Assembly: GCA_905215015.1 (NCBI GenBank)
Contig: CAJMOS010000016.1
Coordinates: 1 to 33,852, forward strand
Direction of reading: 5' to 3'
Origin: an uncultured bacterium
GTDB lineage: Bacteria; Spirochaetota; Spirochaetia; Sphaerochaetales; Sphaerochaetaceae
DNA length: 33,852 bases
Part shown: piece by piece, positions 22,442 to 28,818 of the stretch
Position numbering within the stretch: the stretch's first letter is position 1
Layout of the letters: each line of letters opens with the position of its first letter
Made by a program: the position numbers and the translations under genes
Notes under the pieces: generated by a model
Seen by the model: the letters and a program-made list of their open reading frames with translations, nothing else
The model's database searches: none
What the model was told of the DNA's origin: nothing

Positions 22442-23724
22442 ATCAGTTCCTTGTGCGTGAAGGGCTTCGCATGCGGCCCCATATAGGTGGCGACCACCTG
22501 GCCCGAACCGTCCAGAAGCCATTTGCTCGTCATCAATCCCATCAGCCCCACGGGTCCGCGGGCATGGACCTTGCTGGTGGAGATGCCGACCTCGGCCCCG
22601 AGGCCATAGCGGTATCCGTCAGCGAAACGGGTCGAGGCATTGACGAACACATCGGCGGAATCGACCTGCTGCTGGAACATCCGCCCCTTCTCCGGGTCGC
22701 TGGTGACAATCGCGTCGGTATGGTGGGACCCGTGGAGGTTGATATGCTCCACCGCCTCCTCAAGCGAGCCGACCACATGGATGTTCAGCTCGAGGGCAAG
22801 GTATTCCGTGTCCCAGTCTCCCTCCCGGAAAGGAACCATGTCCGGCACCAAGGCGACGCATTCGGCATCTCCGTGGAGGACAACCCCCTTCTCGCGGAGC
22901 GCCTTGGCGACCATGGGGATGAAGACGGGCGCCACCTGCCGGTTGACCAGAAGCGTCTCGATCGCGTTGCAGGCGGAGGGAGCGTTGGTCTTGGCGTCGA
23001 CGGCAATCGCGGAGGCCATCCTGAGGTCGGCGTCGCTCTCCACGTAGAGATGGCAGATGCCGCTGGAGTGGCCAAGCACCGGAATGCTGGTGTGCGCCAT
23101 CACATACGAGACAAACGCGTTGGAACCCCTGGGAATGACCAGGTCGATATCGTCCCGGGCAGACAGCATGACCGAGACATCTTCCCTGTTTTCCAACAGA
23201 AGCATCCATCCGCCACCTATCCTCGTCCCCTTGCAGGAACGTCCGATCGACTCGGCCAGAGCCCTGTTGGTGGAAAGGGCCTCGCTGCCGCCTTTGAGGA
23301 TGATGCCATTGCCGCTTTTCACGGCAAGGCTGACAATCTGGACCAGCGCGTCCGGCCTCGCCTCAAAGACCATGCCGATGACGCCAAGGGGGACGCTGAC
23401 CCGGCTCAGGACCAGACCGGTATCCAGCTCGCGCTTTTCCAGCACCTTGCCCATCGGATCCGGCAAGGCGATGATGTCGCCGATCCCCATCGATACGGCT
23501 TTCCGCTTTTCCTCATCGAAGACAAGCCGGGCCTTGAGGGCCGGCTTGAGCGCCTCCGCTTCCGCGCGGGCAAGGTCCTCGGCGTTGGCCGAGGCAATCT
23601 CGCTCCAGTCACGGACCAGTCCTTCCCTGATACGGGCAAGCAGCTCGTTCCGCTCGTCCAGCGGCGCCGAGGCGAGGCGCTTGCTCTGTTCCTTCACTTG
23701 GTGCATCTGTTCACGAATGGTCAT
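22438..23724 (-). CDS. proA: Glutamate-5-semialdehyde dehydrogenase ProA
   Basis: The 428-residue NADPH-dependent enzyme reduces glutamyl-5-phosphate to the semialdehyde. Visible motifs are VPLGVIGMVFEARPDALVQI (111-130), GNGIILKGGSEA, DLVIPRGSNAFV, the catalytic cysteine Cys252 in PSACNAIETLLV, and FVNASTRFADGYRYGLGAEVGIST near the C-terminus. Length is normal. It heads the proA-proB-glycosyltransferase-amidase unit, the reverse of the common proB-proA order. The ATG has no good Shine-Dalgarno. An extended -10 ends seven bases upstream. Confidence 0.96.
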   Translation of the reverse strand: MTIREQMHQVKEQSKRLASAPLDERNELLARIREGLVRDWSEIASANAEDLARAEAEALKPALKARLVFDEEKRKAVSMGIGDIIALPDPMGKVLEKRELDTGLVLSRVSVPLGVIGMVFEARPDALVQIVSLAVKSGNGIILKGGSEALSTNRALAESIGRSCKGTRIGGGWMLLLENREDVSVMLSARDDIDLVIPRGSNAFVSYVMAHTSIPVLGHSSGICHLYVESDADLRMASAIAVDAKTNAPSACNAIETLLVNRQVAPVFIPMVAKALREKGVVLHGDAECVALVPDMVPFREGDWDTEYLALELNIHVVGSLEEAVEHINLHGSHHTDAIVTSDPEKGRMFQQQVDSADVFVNASTRFADGYRYGLGAEVGISTSKVHARGPVGLMGLMTSKWLLDGSGQVVATYMGPHAKPFTHKELI

Positions 23725-23731
23725 ACCGCCA

Positions 23732-23740
23732 AATATACCA
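23732..23740 (-). promoter_or_regulatory. Extended -10 of proA operon, leaderless geometry
   Basis: TGG followed by TATATT (23737-23732) lies seven bases before the ATG at 23724. No good -35 is seen at the right distance. A second candidate, TTGACC (23779-23774)-17-TATTCG (23756-23751), would give a leader of about 20 bases. Confidence 0.45.
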
Positions 23741-23848
23741 CAATGGCCCCCGAATAGCTACGTTCGTTCTGCCGGTCAAAGACAACCTGTTCCGATGGAA
23801 CGAATTACCTTACAGCAAAGGGAAGGATCCAGTAACTGTTTCCACCCA

Positions 23849-23883
23849 AAAGAAATGCGGCCGTCCCCTCAAGAGGCGACCGC
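23849..23883 (-). terminator. Intrinsic terminator after adenine deaminase
   Basis: On the minus strand an interrupted stem (GCGGTC...GGCCGC with inner CCTC/GGGG, 23883-23857) is followed by ATTTCTTTT. It lies about 20 bases beyond the ade stop and before the proA promoter region. Confidence 0.65.
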
Positions 23884-23905
23884 GAGAAAGGAGGACGACA
23901 GGAAC

Positions 23906-25642
23906 CTAGAGCTCAAGCGGGACGCGCTTGAAGGCATGCACGTCGAACAGCCCCATATCGGTGATTTTCAGGGCAGGGATGACGGGAAGCGCCATGAAGC
24001 AGAGCGTCATCAGCGGATCGACATCCTTGTTGACTTTCAGCGTGCCAAAGGCGATCTGGTGCAGTTTCGCCAGCTCGTCAGCCACCTCGCGGGCAGGCTG
24101 GTCGGTCATCAATCCGGCAATCGGCAGGGCGAGGTCCCCGAGAATCCCGCCATCCTTGGCAAGGGCGACTCCTCCACCGAGCCTGACCAGGTCTTCGACG
24201 GCAAGGGCCATATCCTGGTCGTTGTCACCGACGACGATGATGTTGTGCGAGTCATGGGCGATGCTGATGGCGACCGCCCCGTGTTTCAGTCCGTAGCCAC
24301 GGATCAGGCCAAGCCCGATGTTGCCGGTGTCGTGATGGCGCTCGATGACGGCGATCTTCAGGATATCGGCTGCCGGGTCGTGGACCCAGACGCCCTTCTC
24401 CACCTTGACGGTCGCCTCGCCGCTTGCAGTGACCACGCCGCCGGGAATCACGTCGATCACCCGCACCCGGTCCTTCTTCAGATGCAGGGCAAGCCGCCCT
24501 ACCGAAAAGTCCTTGACGTGCATCATTCCCGTCACGTTCTTCGGCTCAATCGCGTCGCTGCGCACCTGCAGATACCCGTTCTCCGCCACCTGCCGGCCCA
24601 GGATGAAGACCCGCTGAGGGTTGAACTCCTTCAGGTCGTTGAGCAACAGGAAGTCGGCACGACGGCCCGGCGCGATCGCCCCACGGTCATCGAGACGGTA
24701 GCACTCCGCGGCGTTGATGGTGGCGATACAGATCGCGGTAACCGGATCGAGCCCTCCGGCGACCGCCATGCGCACGTTGTTGTTGATATGGCCTTCGGAG
24801 AGGATCGATTTCGGCTGCCGGTCATCGGTGCAGAACAGGCAATGGCGCCAGTTGTTCCCGTCCACCCCGCCTAAAAGGCCGTTCAGGTTCCGGCAGGCGG
24901 AACCTTGGCGCAGCATGACATACAACCCAAGACGGATACGTTCGCGCAGTTCCTTCGGCGTCTCGCTCTCGTGCGATGTGCGGACCCCGCTGGCCACATA
25001 GGCGCTCAGCTCCTTGCCGGAAATCGCGGGGGCGTGGCCATCGACGATGAGGCCTTGGCTCCTTGCCTCCCAGACCTTGTCCAGCACCGCCTTCTGCCCA
25101 TTGATCACCCCGACGTAATTCATCATCTCCCCAAGCCCCAGGACCCGGGGCTTGCCGAGCAGCGGCGCGATGGCTTTCGCGTCAAGGTTCGCCCCGGAAT
25201 GCTCGAAGCTGGTGGCAGGAACGCAGGAGGGAATCATCAGCATGACGCTCAGGGCGGCGTGCTCGCTGGAGGAAAGCATGTACTTGATCCCGTTGACACC
25301 ACAGACGTTGGCGATCTCATGGGGGTCCGCGATGACGGTCGTCGTTCCACAGGGAGTCACAAGGTTGGAGAATTCCGTAGGAGAAAGATGGCTGGACTCG
25401 ATATGCACGTGGCTGTCGATGAAACCAGGGACCAGGTACCTGCCGCCCGCTTCTTCATAGGCGCGAGCCTTTCCCCTTCCGCTTTCCACCGTTCCGGCGA
25501 TGAAACCCTCGGAAATCAAAAGGTCGCCGTCGAACCACTCTTTGTTGAAGACGTCAAGGATTTTCGCATGGCGGATGCAGAGGTCCGCCTCCTTGCGGCC
25601 CGAAGCGACCGCGATGATGGTGTCATAGGTTTTCCTATTCAT
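23906..25642 (-). CDS. ade: Adenine deaminase
   Basis: The 578-residue amidohydrolase converts adenine to hypoxanthine and ammonia. The metal site is visible as VPGFIDSHVHIES, followed by GTTTVIADPHEIANVCG, EMMNYVGVI, DGHAPAISGKEL, RTSHESETP and LFCTDDRQP. The C-terminal adenine deaminase domain includes GLGLIRGYGLKHGAVA, SIAHDSHNIIVVG and the family's MTLCFMALPVIPALKITD. The ATG at 25642 begins the family N-terminus and has AGAGG five bases upstream; the in-frame extension to 25705 lies in the AT-rich regulatory region and is unsupported. Divergent from a purine permease, which fits joint adenine uptake and deamination. Its leader carries one arm of an inverted repeat shared with the permease promoter. 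Confidence 0.95.
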   Translation of the reverse strand: MNRKTYDTIIAVASGRKEADLCIRHAKILDVFNKEWFDGDLLISEGFIAGTVESGRGKARAYEEAGGRYLVPGFIDSHVHIESSHLSPTEFSNLVTPCGTTTVIADPHEIANVCGVNGIKYMLSSSEHAALSVMLMIPSCVPATSFEHSGANLDAKAIAPLLGKPRVLGLGEMMNYVGVINGQKAVLDKVWEARSQGLIVDGHAPAISGKELSAYVASGVRTSHESETPKELRERIRLGLYVMLRQGSACRNLNGLLGGVDGNNWRHCLFCTDDRQPKSILSEGHINNNVRMAVAGGLDPVTAICIATINAAECYRLDDRGAIAPGRRADFLLLNDLKEFNPQRVFILGRQVAENGYLQVRSDAIEPKNVTGMMHVKDFSVGRLALHLKKDRVRVIDVIPGGVVTASGEATVKVEKGVWVHDPAADILKIAVIERHHDTGNIGLGLIRGYGLKHGAVAISIAHDSHNIIVVGDNDQDMALAVEDLVRLGGGVALAKDGGILGDLALPIAGLMTDQPAREVADELAKLHQIAFGTLKVNKDVDPLMTLCFMALPVIPALKITDMGLFDVHAFKRVPLEL

Positions 25643-25670
25643 ATGTTCCTCTTGCATAAAGTCTACCACA

Positions 25671-25809
25671 CAACAGGAATCTTTCAAGAAGGAATAATTG
25701 AGCATTCCGTCGTTACATGAAAAATAAAATTCATATTTATCAAATTATTATAATGAATTTTGAGATTTACTTCAGTTTCTCAAAAATAATAATTGCACAA
25801 TTCCTGTTG
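25671..25809. promoter_or_regulatory. Long-range 10-bp inverted repeat flanking the ade/permease control region
   Basis: CAACAGGAAT (25671-25680) and ATTCCTGTTG (25800-25809) are perfect reverse complements 119 bases apart. One arm lies in the ade leader, the other overlaps the permease -35. They could be two half-sites of one regulator controlling both genes. Confidence 0.45.
25726..25785. promoter_or_regulatory. Two overlapping dyads in AT-rich ade/permease intergenic region
   Basis: AAAATTCAT (25726-25734) pairs with ATGAATTTT (25753-25761), and TTTTGAGA (25758-25765) pairs with TCTCAAAA (25778-25785). The two stems share 25758-25761, so in RNA or as cruciforms they exclude each other. 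Known purine riboswitch sequences were not found. Confidence 0.45.
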
Positions 25810-25834
25810 CAGAATAACAAAAACATGCTAGGAT
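25807..25834 (+). promoter_or_regulatory. Promoter of the purine permease gene
   Basis: TTGCAG (25807-25812), a 16-base spacer and an extended -10 TGC-TAGGAT (25829-25834). A short leader with AAGGAG seven bases before the ATG follows. Confidence 0.65.
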
Positions 25835-25867
25835 AGTTCATATGAAGAACAACTAAGGAGTGTTCGT

Positions 25868-27181
25868 ATGGAAAAATTCTTCAAACTGAAAGAAAAAGGG
25901 ACGGATGTCAAGACCGAAATCATGGCGGGGGTCACCACCTTCCTGACGATGGCATACATTCTCGCCGTCAATCCTGGCATCCTGAGCCAAGCCGGGCTCG
26001 TCGGTGAAAAAGTATTCGCCGCTACAGTCCTCGGCGCCGCGATCGCCACGCTCGTCATGAGCTTGTACGCGAACCTTCCGTTCGCACTGGCTCCCGGCAT
26101 GGGCCTGAACGCGTTTTTGACCTATACCGTATGCATGGGCATGCACAAGACCCCACAGTTCGCCCTGACTGCCGTTTTCGTGGAAGGTCTGATCTTCATC
26201 GCGCTGACCGCCTGCAACGTCAGAGAGGCCATCGTCAACGCCATTCCCTCGAACCTCAAGAAAGCCATCGGAGCCGGTATCGGCATGTTCGTCGCTTTCA
26301 TCGGCTTGCAGAACGCCGGCATCATCGCCGATGGCGCCACGCTGGTCCAACTCTCCGATACCTGGTTCAAAGGACCCGCGCTCCTGGCCATGATCGGTTT
26401 GGTCATCACCGGCATCCTGATGGCCCGCAAGGTCACCGGGGCCATGTTGCTCGGCATCATCATCACCACCATCATCGGAATCCCGTTCGGCATCACCAAA
26501 TACGCCGGCGGCTCCTATGTCCCTCCCGCGCCCTACTTCTTCCCGTTTGATTTCGCCTCTGTCGCCGCCGACCCGTTCGATTTCATCATCGTCATGTTCA
26601 CCTTCCTGTTCGTGGATATGTTCGATACCGTCGGAACGCTGATTGGTTGCGCCACCAAGACCAACATGATCAGGGAAGATGGTTCCATCGAGAACTGCAA
26701 GCAGGCCGTGTTCGCGGACGCGATTGGCACTACCCCTCGTGCGTTGTTTGGTCCCTCTACCATCACGACGGTGGTCGAGTCTTCTTCCGGCATCGCCGAG
26801 GGCGGACGTACGGGACTCACCTCCCTGACGGTCGCCATCCTGTTCCTGCTTTCCTGGTTCCTGTCCCCGCTGTTCCTCTCCATCCCGTCCGCGGCGACCG
26901 CCCCGATCCTGGTCATCGTCGGCGCCCTGATGATGGAGCCTGTCGTCCAGATTGACTGGAAGGACATCACCGAGGCCCTGCCCGCATTCCTCACCATCCT
27001 GTTCATGGTCTGCGCCTACTCCATCGCCGATGGCATCATGATGGGCATCCTGACCTACGTCCTGATCAACTTCCTGTCCGGACACAAAAACAAGATGAAC
27101 ACCATGATGTGGGTGCTCTTCGTCCTGTTCCTGCTCAAGGTGATTGCCAGAGCTGCCAGCTTGGCGGCAGCGGCAGCCTGA
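25868..27181 (+). CDS. AzgA-type NCS2 purine permease
   Basis: The 437-residue membrane transporter belongs to the AzgA branch of the NCS2 family (adenine/guanine/hypoxanthine-proton symport in characterised members). It opens with FFKLKEKGTDVKTEIMAGVTTFL and MAYILAVNPGIL, then ALAPGMGLNAFLTYTV, the GIGMFVAFIGLQNAGII helix, the family signature FVDMFDTVGTLIG and GPSTITTVVESSSGIAEGGRTGL. About 12-14 hydrophobic helices can be seen. AAGGAG lies seven bases before the ATG. Divergent from ade, it probably imports adenine or hypoxanthine. The exact substrate cannot be read from sequence alone. Confidence 0.93.
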   Translation: MEKFFKLKEKGTDVKTEIMAGVTTFLTMAYILAVNPGILSQAGLVGEKVFAATVLGAAIATLVMSLYANLPFALAPGMGLNAFLTYTVCMGMHKTPQFALTAVFVEGLIFIALTACNVREAIVNAIPSNLKKAIGAGIGMFVAFIGLQNAGIIADGATLVQLSDTWFKGPALLAMIGLVITGILMARKVTGAMLLGIIITTIIGIPFGITKYAGGSYVPPAPYFFPFDFASVAADPFDFIIVMFTFLFVDMFDTVGTLIGCATKTNMIREDGSIENCKQAVFADAIGTTPRALFGPSTITTVVESSSGIAEGGRTGLTSLTVAILFLLSWFLSPLFLSIPSAATAPILVIVGALMMEPVVQIDWKDITEALPAFLTILFMVCAYSIADGIMMGILTYVLINFLSGHKNKMNTMMWVLFVLFLLKVIARAASLAAAAA

Positions 27182-27207
27182 TCGGGGAAGCCAAGCCATC
27201 TACCATC

Positions 27208-27240
27208 GTGAAGCCGGAGCAATCCGGCTTCACGTTTCTT
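27208..27240 (+). terminator. Intrinsic terminator after the permease gene
   Basis: GTGAAGCCGGA (27208-27218), loop GCAA and TCCGGCTTCAC (27223-27233) form a perfect 11-bp stem followed by GTTTCTT. Confidence 0.85.
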
Positions 27241-27290
27241 CACAGACAACCTGCGATTTCTTTCGTATATTTCCTGACAGGAGGCATCCT

Positions 27291-27581
27291 ATGGAATATG
27301 ACGCATCCAAGCTGGAGCACGAGGCCGTCACAAGCCTTGTACTCGGCATTCTTTCCATCGTCTGCGGTATCTCGGGGATGATGCTCATCGGTACCATCCT
27401 CGGTATCATCGGTATCGTCCAAGGAGCGAAGAGCAAGGACTACAACGGAAACGGCAAGGCAGGCTTTGTCTGCTCGATCATCGGCACGGTGATCAGCAGC
27501 TTCTTCCTGATCCTGATAATTGCCTTGGTGGGCTTCATTACCCTTCCGATGCTTTGCATGCCGCTCTTTTTCTGGATGTGA
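27291..27581 (+). CDS. Small DUF4190-like two-helix membrane protein
   Basis: The 96-residue protein starts with a short polar segment (MEYDASKLEHEA), followed by two hydrophobic helices, VTSLVLGILSIVCGI to about residue 42 and IIGTVISSFFLILIIALVGF near 70-90. They are separated by the polar loop GAKSKDYNGNGKAGF. This pattern (ALVLGI...G..LGIIGIV.G..A...G.GKA..G) is that of DUF4190-type proteins of unknown function. AGGAGG lies six bases before the ATG and decides the start; the frame is open back into the permease gene, but without support. It is a single-gene unit between two terminators. Confidence 0.75.
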   Translation: MEYDASKLEHEAVTSLVLGILSIVCGISGMMLIGTILGIIGIVQGAKSKDYNGNGKAGFVCSIIGTVISSFFLILIIALVGFITLPMLCMPLFFWM

Positions 27582-27589
27582 TCGCAAAT

Positions 27590-27615
27590 GAGGGCAGACC
27601 TTGGAGTCTGCCCTC
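27590..27615. terminator. Perfect 10-bp hairpin shared by converging transcripts
   Basis: GAGGGCAGAC (27590-27599) and GTCTGCCCTC (27606-27615) enclose a six-base loop, nine bases after the DUF4190-like stop. The U-run is weak on both strands (TCTTACG plus, ATTTGCG minus). It probably ends the plus-strand gene and the minus-strand small transcript. Confidence 0.7.
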
Positions 27616-27652
27616 TTACGCCTAGGAGATTACGCCACCTTGCTGGTGAAGT
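27590..27652 (-). ncRNA. Candidate small non-coding RNA
   Basis: A good minus-strand promoter (27659-27686) fires into a stretch with no coding capacity. The predicted RNA of about 63 bases starts near 27652. It folds into a nested hairpin (TTAC/GTAA outside CACC/GGTG, loop AGCAA, 27629-27653), contains a repeated GCGTAA, and ends in the strong 10-bp hairpin at 27590-27615. I recognise no known RNA family. Expression is unproven. Confidence 0.45.
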
Positions 27653-27658
27653 AAGTTA

Positions 27659-27686
27659 ACTATACCACGAAACTGCCCTAGGTCAA
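27659..27686 (-). promoter_or_regulatory. Promoter of the candidate small RNA
   Basis: On the minus strand TTGACC (27686-27681), a 16-base spacer and TATAGT (27664-27659), each 5/6 to consensus. No gene follows before the hairpin at 27590-27615. The stretch 27687-27778 upstream is AT-rich and otherwise shows nothing. Confidence 0.65.
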
Positions 27687-27778
27687 GCACAAATCCATAC
27701 ATTACATATAGATATTGTTTTTATTTGATTAGATATAACTTTCCATTCCAATTGCTTTTCCCATAACGAGAAGGGATG

Positions 27779-27812
27779 GACGGCACCTGCTCGTTCCCAG
27801 GGGGAAGCCGTC
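27779..27812 (-). terminator. Weak terminator-like stem at the end of the surface-protein operon
   Basis: GACGGC and GCCGTC (27812-27807 with 27784-27779, minus strand) enclose a second small stem TTCCC/GGGAA. The outer stem includes part of the stop codon of the small outer-membrane-type gene and is followed by a pyrimidine-rich, not uniform, tract. Confidence 0.3.
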
Positions 27813-28365
27813 AGAAAAGTTTTACGAAAACCACCACGCCATCATAGTCCGTATAGGCGGGAAGCAGCGTCTTCTGGTACCCGATTCCCACCTCGACCTG
27901 ATAGAACTTGCTTTTTGCCAGGACGGTACCGACAGCAGGGCGCACCATGACGCCATTGTGCATGCGGTAGTAGTCGTTCGGACTAGAGGGTAACGAGACG
28001 TGCTGGGCGTAGTAGCCGGCGTCCAGCGTGAAGCTGCTGGAAACACGCTCGCTGTTGAACAGGTTCCAGACAAAACGGAGCCCTCCTTCAATCAGGAACT
28101 CGCCCGAGGCGTTCCTCCCTTCACTGCTTCCGCCAGGCTTCTGCATGATCTCGGTCATGCCGTATGCCTCGATGCCATAGACATTGCCCTTGACTCCGAG
28201 GGAAAGCCCCCCTCCAGGAGCGAAGTCGGAACCACGCACGAAGGCGAAGACCGTATCCAGATGGAAGTCATAACGGAACTTCCTTGTCTCGGTCCCGCTT
28301 TTTGCCGCAACCGGCAGGCAGCAGGCCAGAAGCAACGCGATCGCCAATATCCTCCACTTCTTCAT
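27811..28365 (-). CDS. Small predicted outer-membrane beta-barrel protein
   Basis: The 184-residue product has a signal peptide (MKKWRILAIALLLACCLPVAAK) and then short alternating strands (FRYDFHLDTVFAFVRG, GLSLGVKGNVYGIEAYG, FTLDAGYYAQHV, YQVEVGIGYQKTLLP). It ends VVVFVKLF, with a terminal phenylalanine as expected for proteins inserted by the BAM machinery. I infer a small eight-stranded-type barrel; no family is recognised. The ATG at 28365 lies four bases after the upstream lipoprotein stop; an in-frame extension to 28428 runs inside that gene and is unsupported. It is the last gene of the fibronectin-III surface-protein unit. Confidence 0.72.
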   Translation of the reverse strand: MKKWRILAIALLLACCLPVAAKSGTETRKFRYDFHLDTVFAFVRGSDFAPGGGLSLGVKGNVYGIEAYGMTEIMQKPGGSSEGRNASGEFLIEGGLRFVWNLFNSERVSSSFTLDAGYYAQHVSLPSSPNDYYRMHNGVMVRPAVGTVLAKSKFYQVEVGIGYQKTLLPAYTDYDGVVVFVKLF

Positions 28366-28369
28366 CGCA

Positions 28370-28804
28370 TCACCTCTGCACAAACGAATAGGAAACGCCG
28401 GAAAGGACCAGACGCTGCGGTCCCGCATCCTCGTCCGCCGTATAGCTGAAGGCCATCTGTCTCTGGCTGTCCGGGGGCAAAGCCTCGCTGAAGACTACCG
28501 TGCCCGATGCCTCGAGCAGGTCCAGATGGTCATAGGACAAGCTGTAATCACCGGTAATCGTACTGTCGTCAATCATCTCCATTCTAAAGGTCCCATCCGT
28601 CTTCAATGTCAGGCGGTACAGGTAGGTTCCCTCATAGGAGGTGCTCTTCACCATCCAAGTCCCGCTGATCAGATTAGGCACTCCGCCCTTGAATTTCGGC
28701 ATGGCGCCCTCGGCGGTATCCATAAGCTGCTGCAAGTCGCCGCACCCCGTAAAAGGCAGGGAAAGCAGTAACGCGAGCAGAACCAGTTTGATGCGTCCCA
28801 TCAT
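28370..28804 (-). CDS. Small predicted lipoprotein, unknown function
   Basis: The 144-residue product begins with a lipoprotein signal peptide ending in LPFTGC (Cys21), so it should be lipid-anchored. The mature part resembles small lipocalin-like or DUF-type domains that measure a single beta-sheet: LISGTWMVKSTSYEGTYLYR, LKTDGTFRMEMIDDSTITGDYSLSYDHLDL and LVLSGVSYSFVQR. GTW...TF...G.Y is the usual spacing in such proteins, but no family is certain. The start is either of two adjacent ATG codons (28804 or 28801), after GGAGG and GGAAGG. It lies 14 bases downstream of a fibronectin-III lipoprotein gene and 4 bases upstream of the small barrel gene. Confidence 0.72.
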   Translation of the reverse strand: MMGRIKLVLLALLLSLPFTGCGDLQQLMDTAEGAMPKFKGGVPNLISGTWMVKSTSYEGTYLYRLTLKTDGTFRMEMIDDSTITGDYSLSYDHLDLLEASGTVVFSEALPPDSQRQMAFSYTADEDAGPQRLVLSGVSYSFVQR

Positions 28805-28818
28805 TCCTTCCCTCCTCC

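Noticed and set aside
22453..24874. Long plus-strand frames of 434 and 605 codons
   Set aside because: Both are antisense to proA and ade, which have full active-site motifs; no start signal or family match.
25643..25867. Purine riboswitch between ade and the permease
   Set aside because: I looked on both strands for the conserved purine aptamer core and loop sequences and did not find them.
25853..27199. A 448-codon minus-strand frame rich in Asp, Gly and His
   Set aside because: It mirrors the permease gene; the composition is what the reverse strand of a hydrophobic gene gives.
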